Positions 5,077 to 5,090 of a stretch of 5,090 bases of DNA are shown one piece after another. Source of the DNA: Bacteroidales bacterium UBA1216 (GTDB lineage Bacteria > Bacteroidota > Bacteroidia > Bacteroidales > Paludibacteraceae); NCBI GenBank assembly GCA_002309255.1, contig DBXI01000033.1, positions 1 to 5,090 on the forward strand. The letters are read 5' to 3'. Position numbers and translations under genes: made by a program. How positions within the stretch are numbered: the first letter of the stretch is position 1; every line of letters starts with the position of its first letter. The notes beneath the pieces are model-generated. The model had not been told where the DNA came from and did no database searches. It worked only from the letters and a program-made list of their open reading frames with translations.

Positions 5077-5090
5077 ATGCTGAGCCAACA
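5077..5090 (+). CDS. Possible start of a further gene, cut off by the window
   Basis: ATG 5077 is the first start codon after the promoter and begins a frame reading MLSQ before the window ends. Support is position only: the promoter lies just upstream and no Shine-Dalgarno sequence is expected in this group. The product cannot be predicted, and a later start is possible. Confidence 0.35.

Overview
The window looks like a chromosomal segment from the phylum Bacteroidota, probably order Bacteroidales. Both recognisable promoters have the TTTG / TAnnTTTG (-33/-7) form of that group. Start codons sit behind A/T-rich stretches with no Shine-Dalgarno sequence. The gene content, small PorT-like outer-membrane barrels and lipoproteins, also fits. 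No RNA gene, CRISPR array, transposase or integrase is visible.

Layout: positions 1-148 are non-coding and hold a mosaic of perfect short hairpins separated by a conserved 17-nt AT-rich spacer. A short lipoprotein gene (158-331) follows. Next come a repeated regulatory element (373-470) with a promoter, then four co-directional genes on the plus strand: an outer-membrane beta-barrel protein (501-1208), a lipoprotein peptidase of family S41 (1248-2813), a second outer-membrane barrel protein (2868-3506) and a lipoprotein alpha/beta hydrolase (3552-4862). The gaps between them are 39, 54 and 45 nt, have no terminator, and are filled almost entirely by short AT-rich tandem repeats (mostly heptads) that run up to the next start codon. 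This suggests one operon. After it, a perfect hairpin and a second copy of the regulatory element (4960-5056) lead to the probable start of a further gene at 5077.

All five complete proteins carry export signals. Three are predicted lipoproteins and two are predicted outer-membrane barrels, so the block is an envelope or cell-surface unit. The operon order alternates barrel, lipoprotein enzyme, barrel, lipoprotein enzyme. This could mean two functional pairs, with hydrolysis of peptides and of esters or other substrates at the surface, but no substrate can be read from sequence.

The most unusual signals are non-coding. (1) The four-gene block lies between direct copies of a terminator/operator/promoter element that are identical over 65 bp. 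(2) Each copy carries tandem TTGCA..TATGTG sites 22 bp apart that overlap the -33 box. (3) A hairpin mosaic fills the left end. (4) Heptad repeats fill the intergenic gaps.
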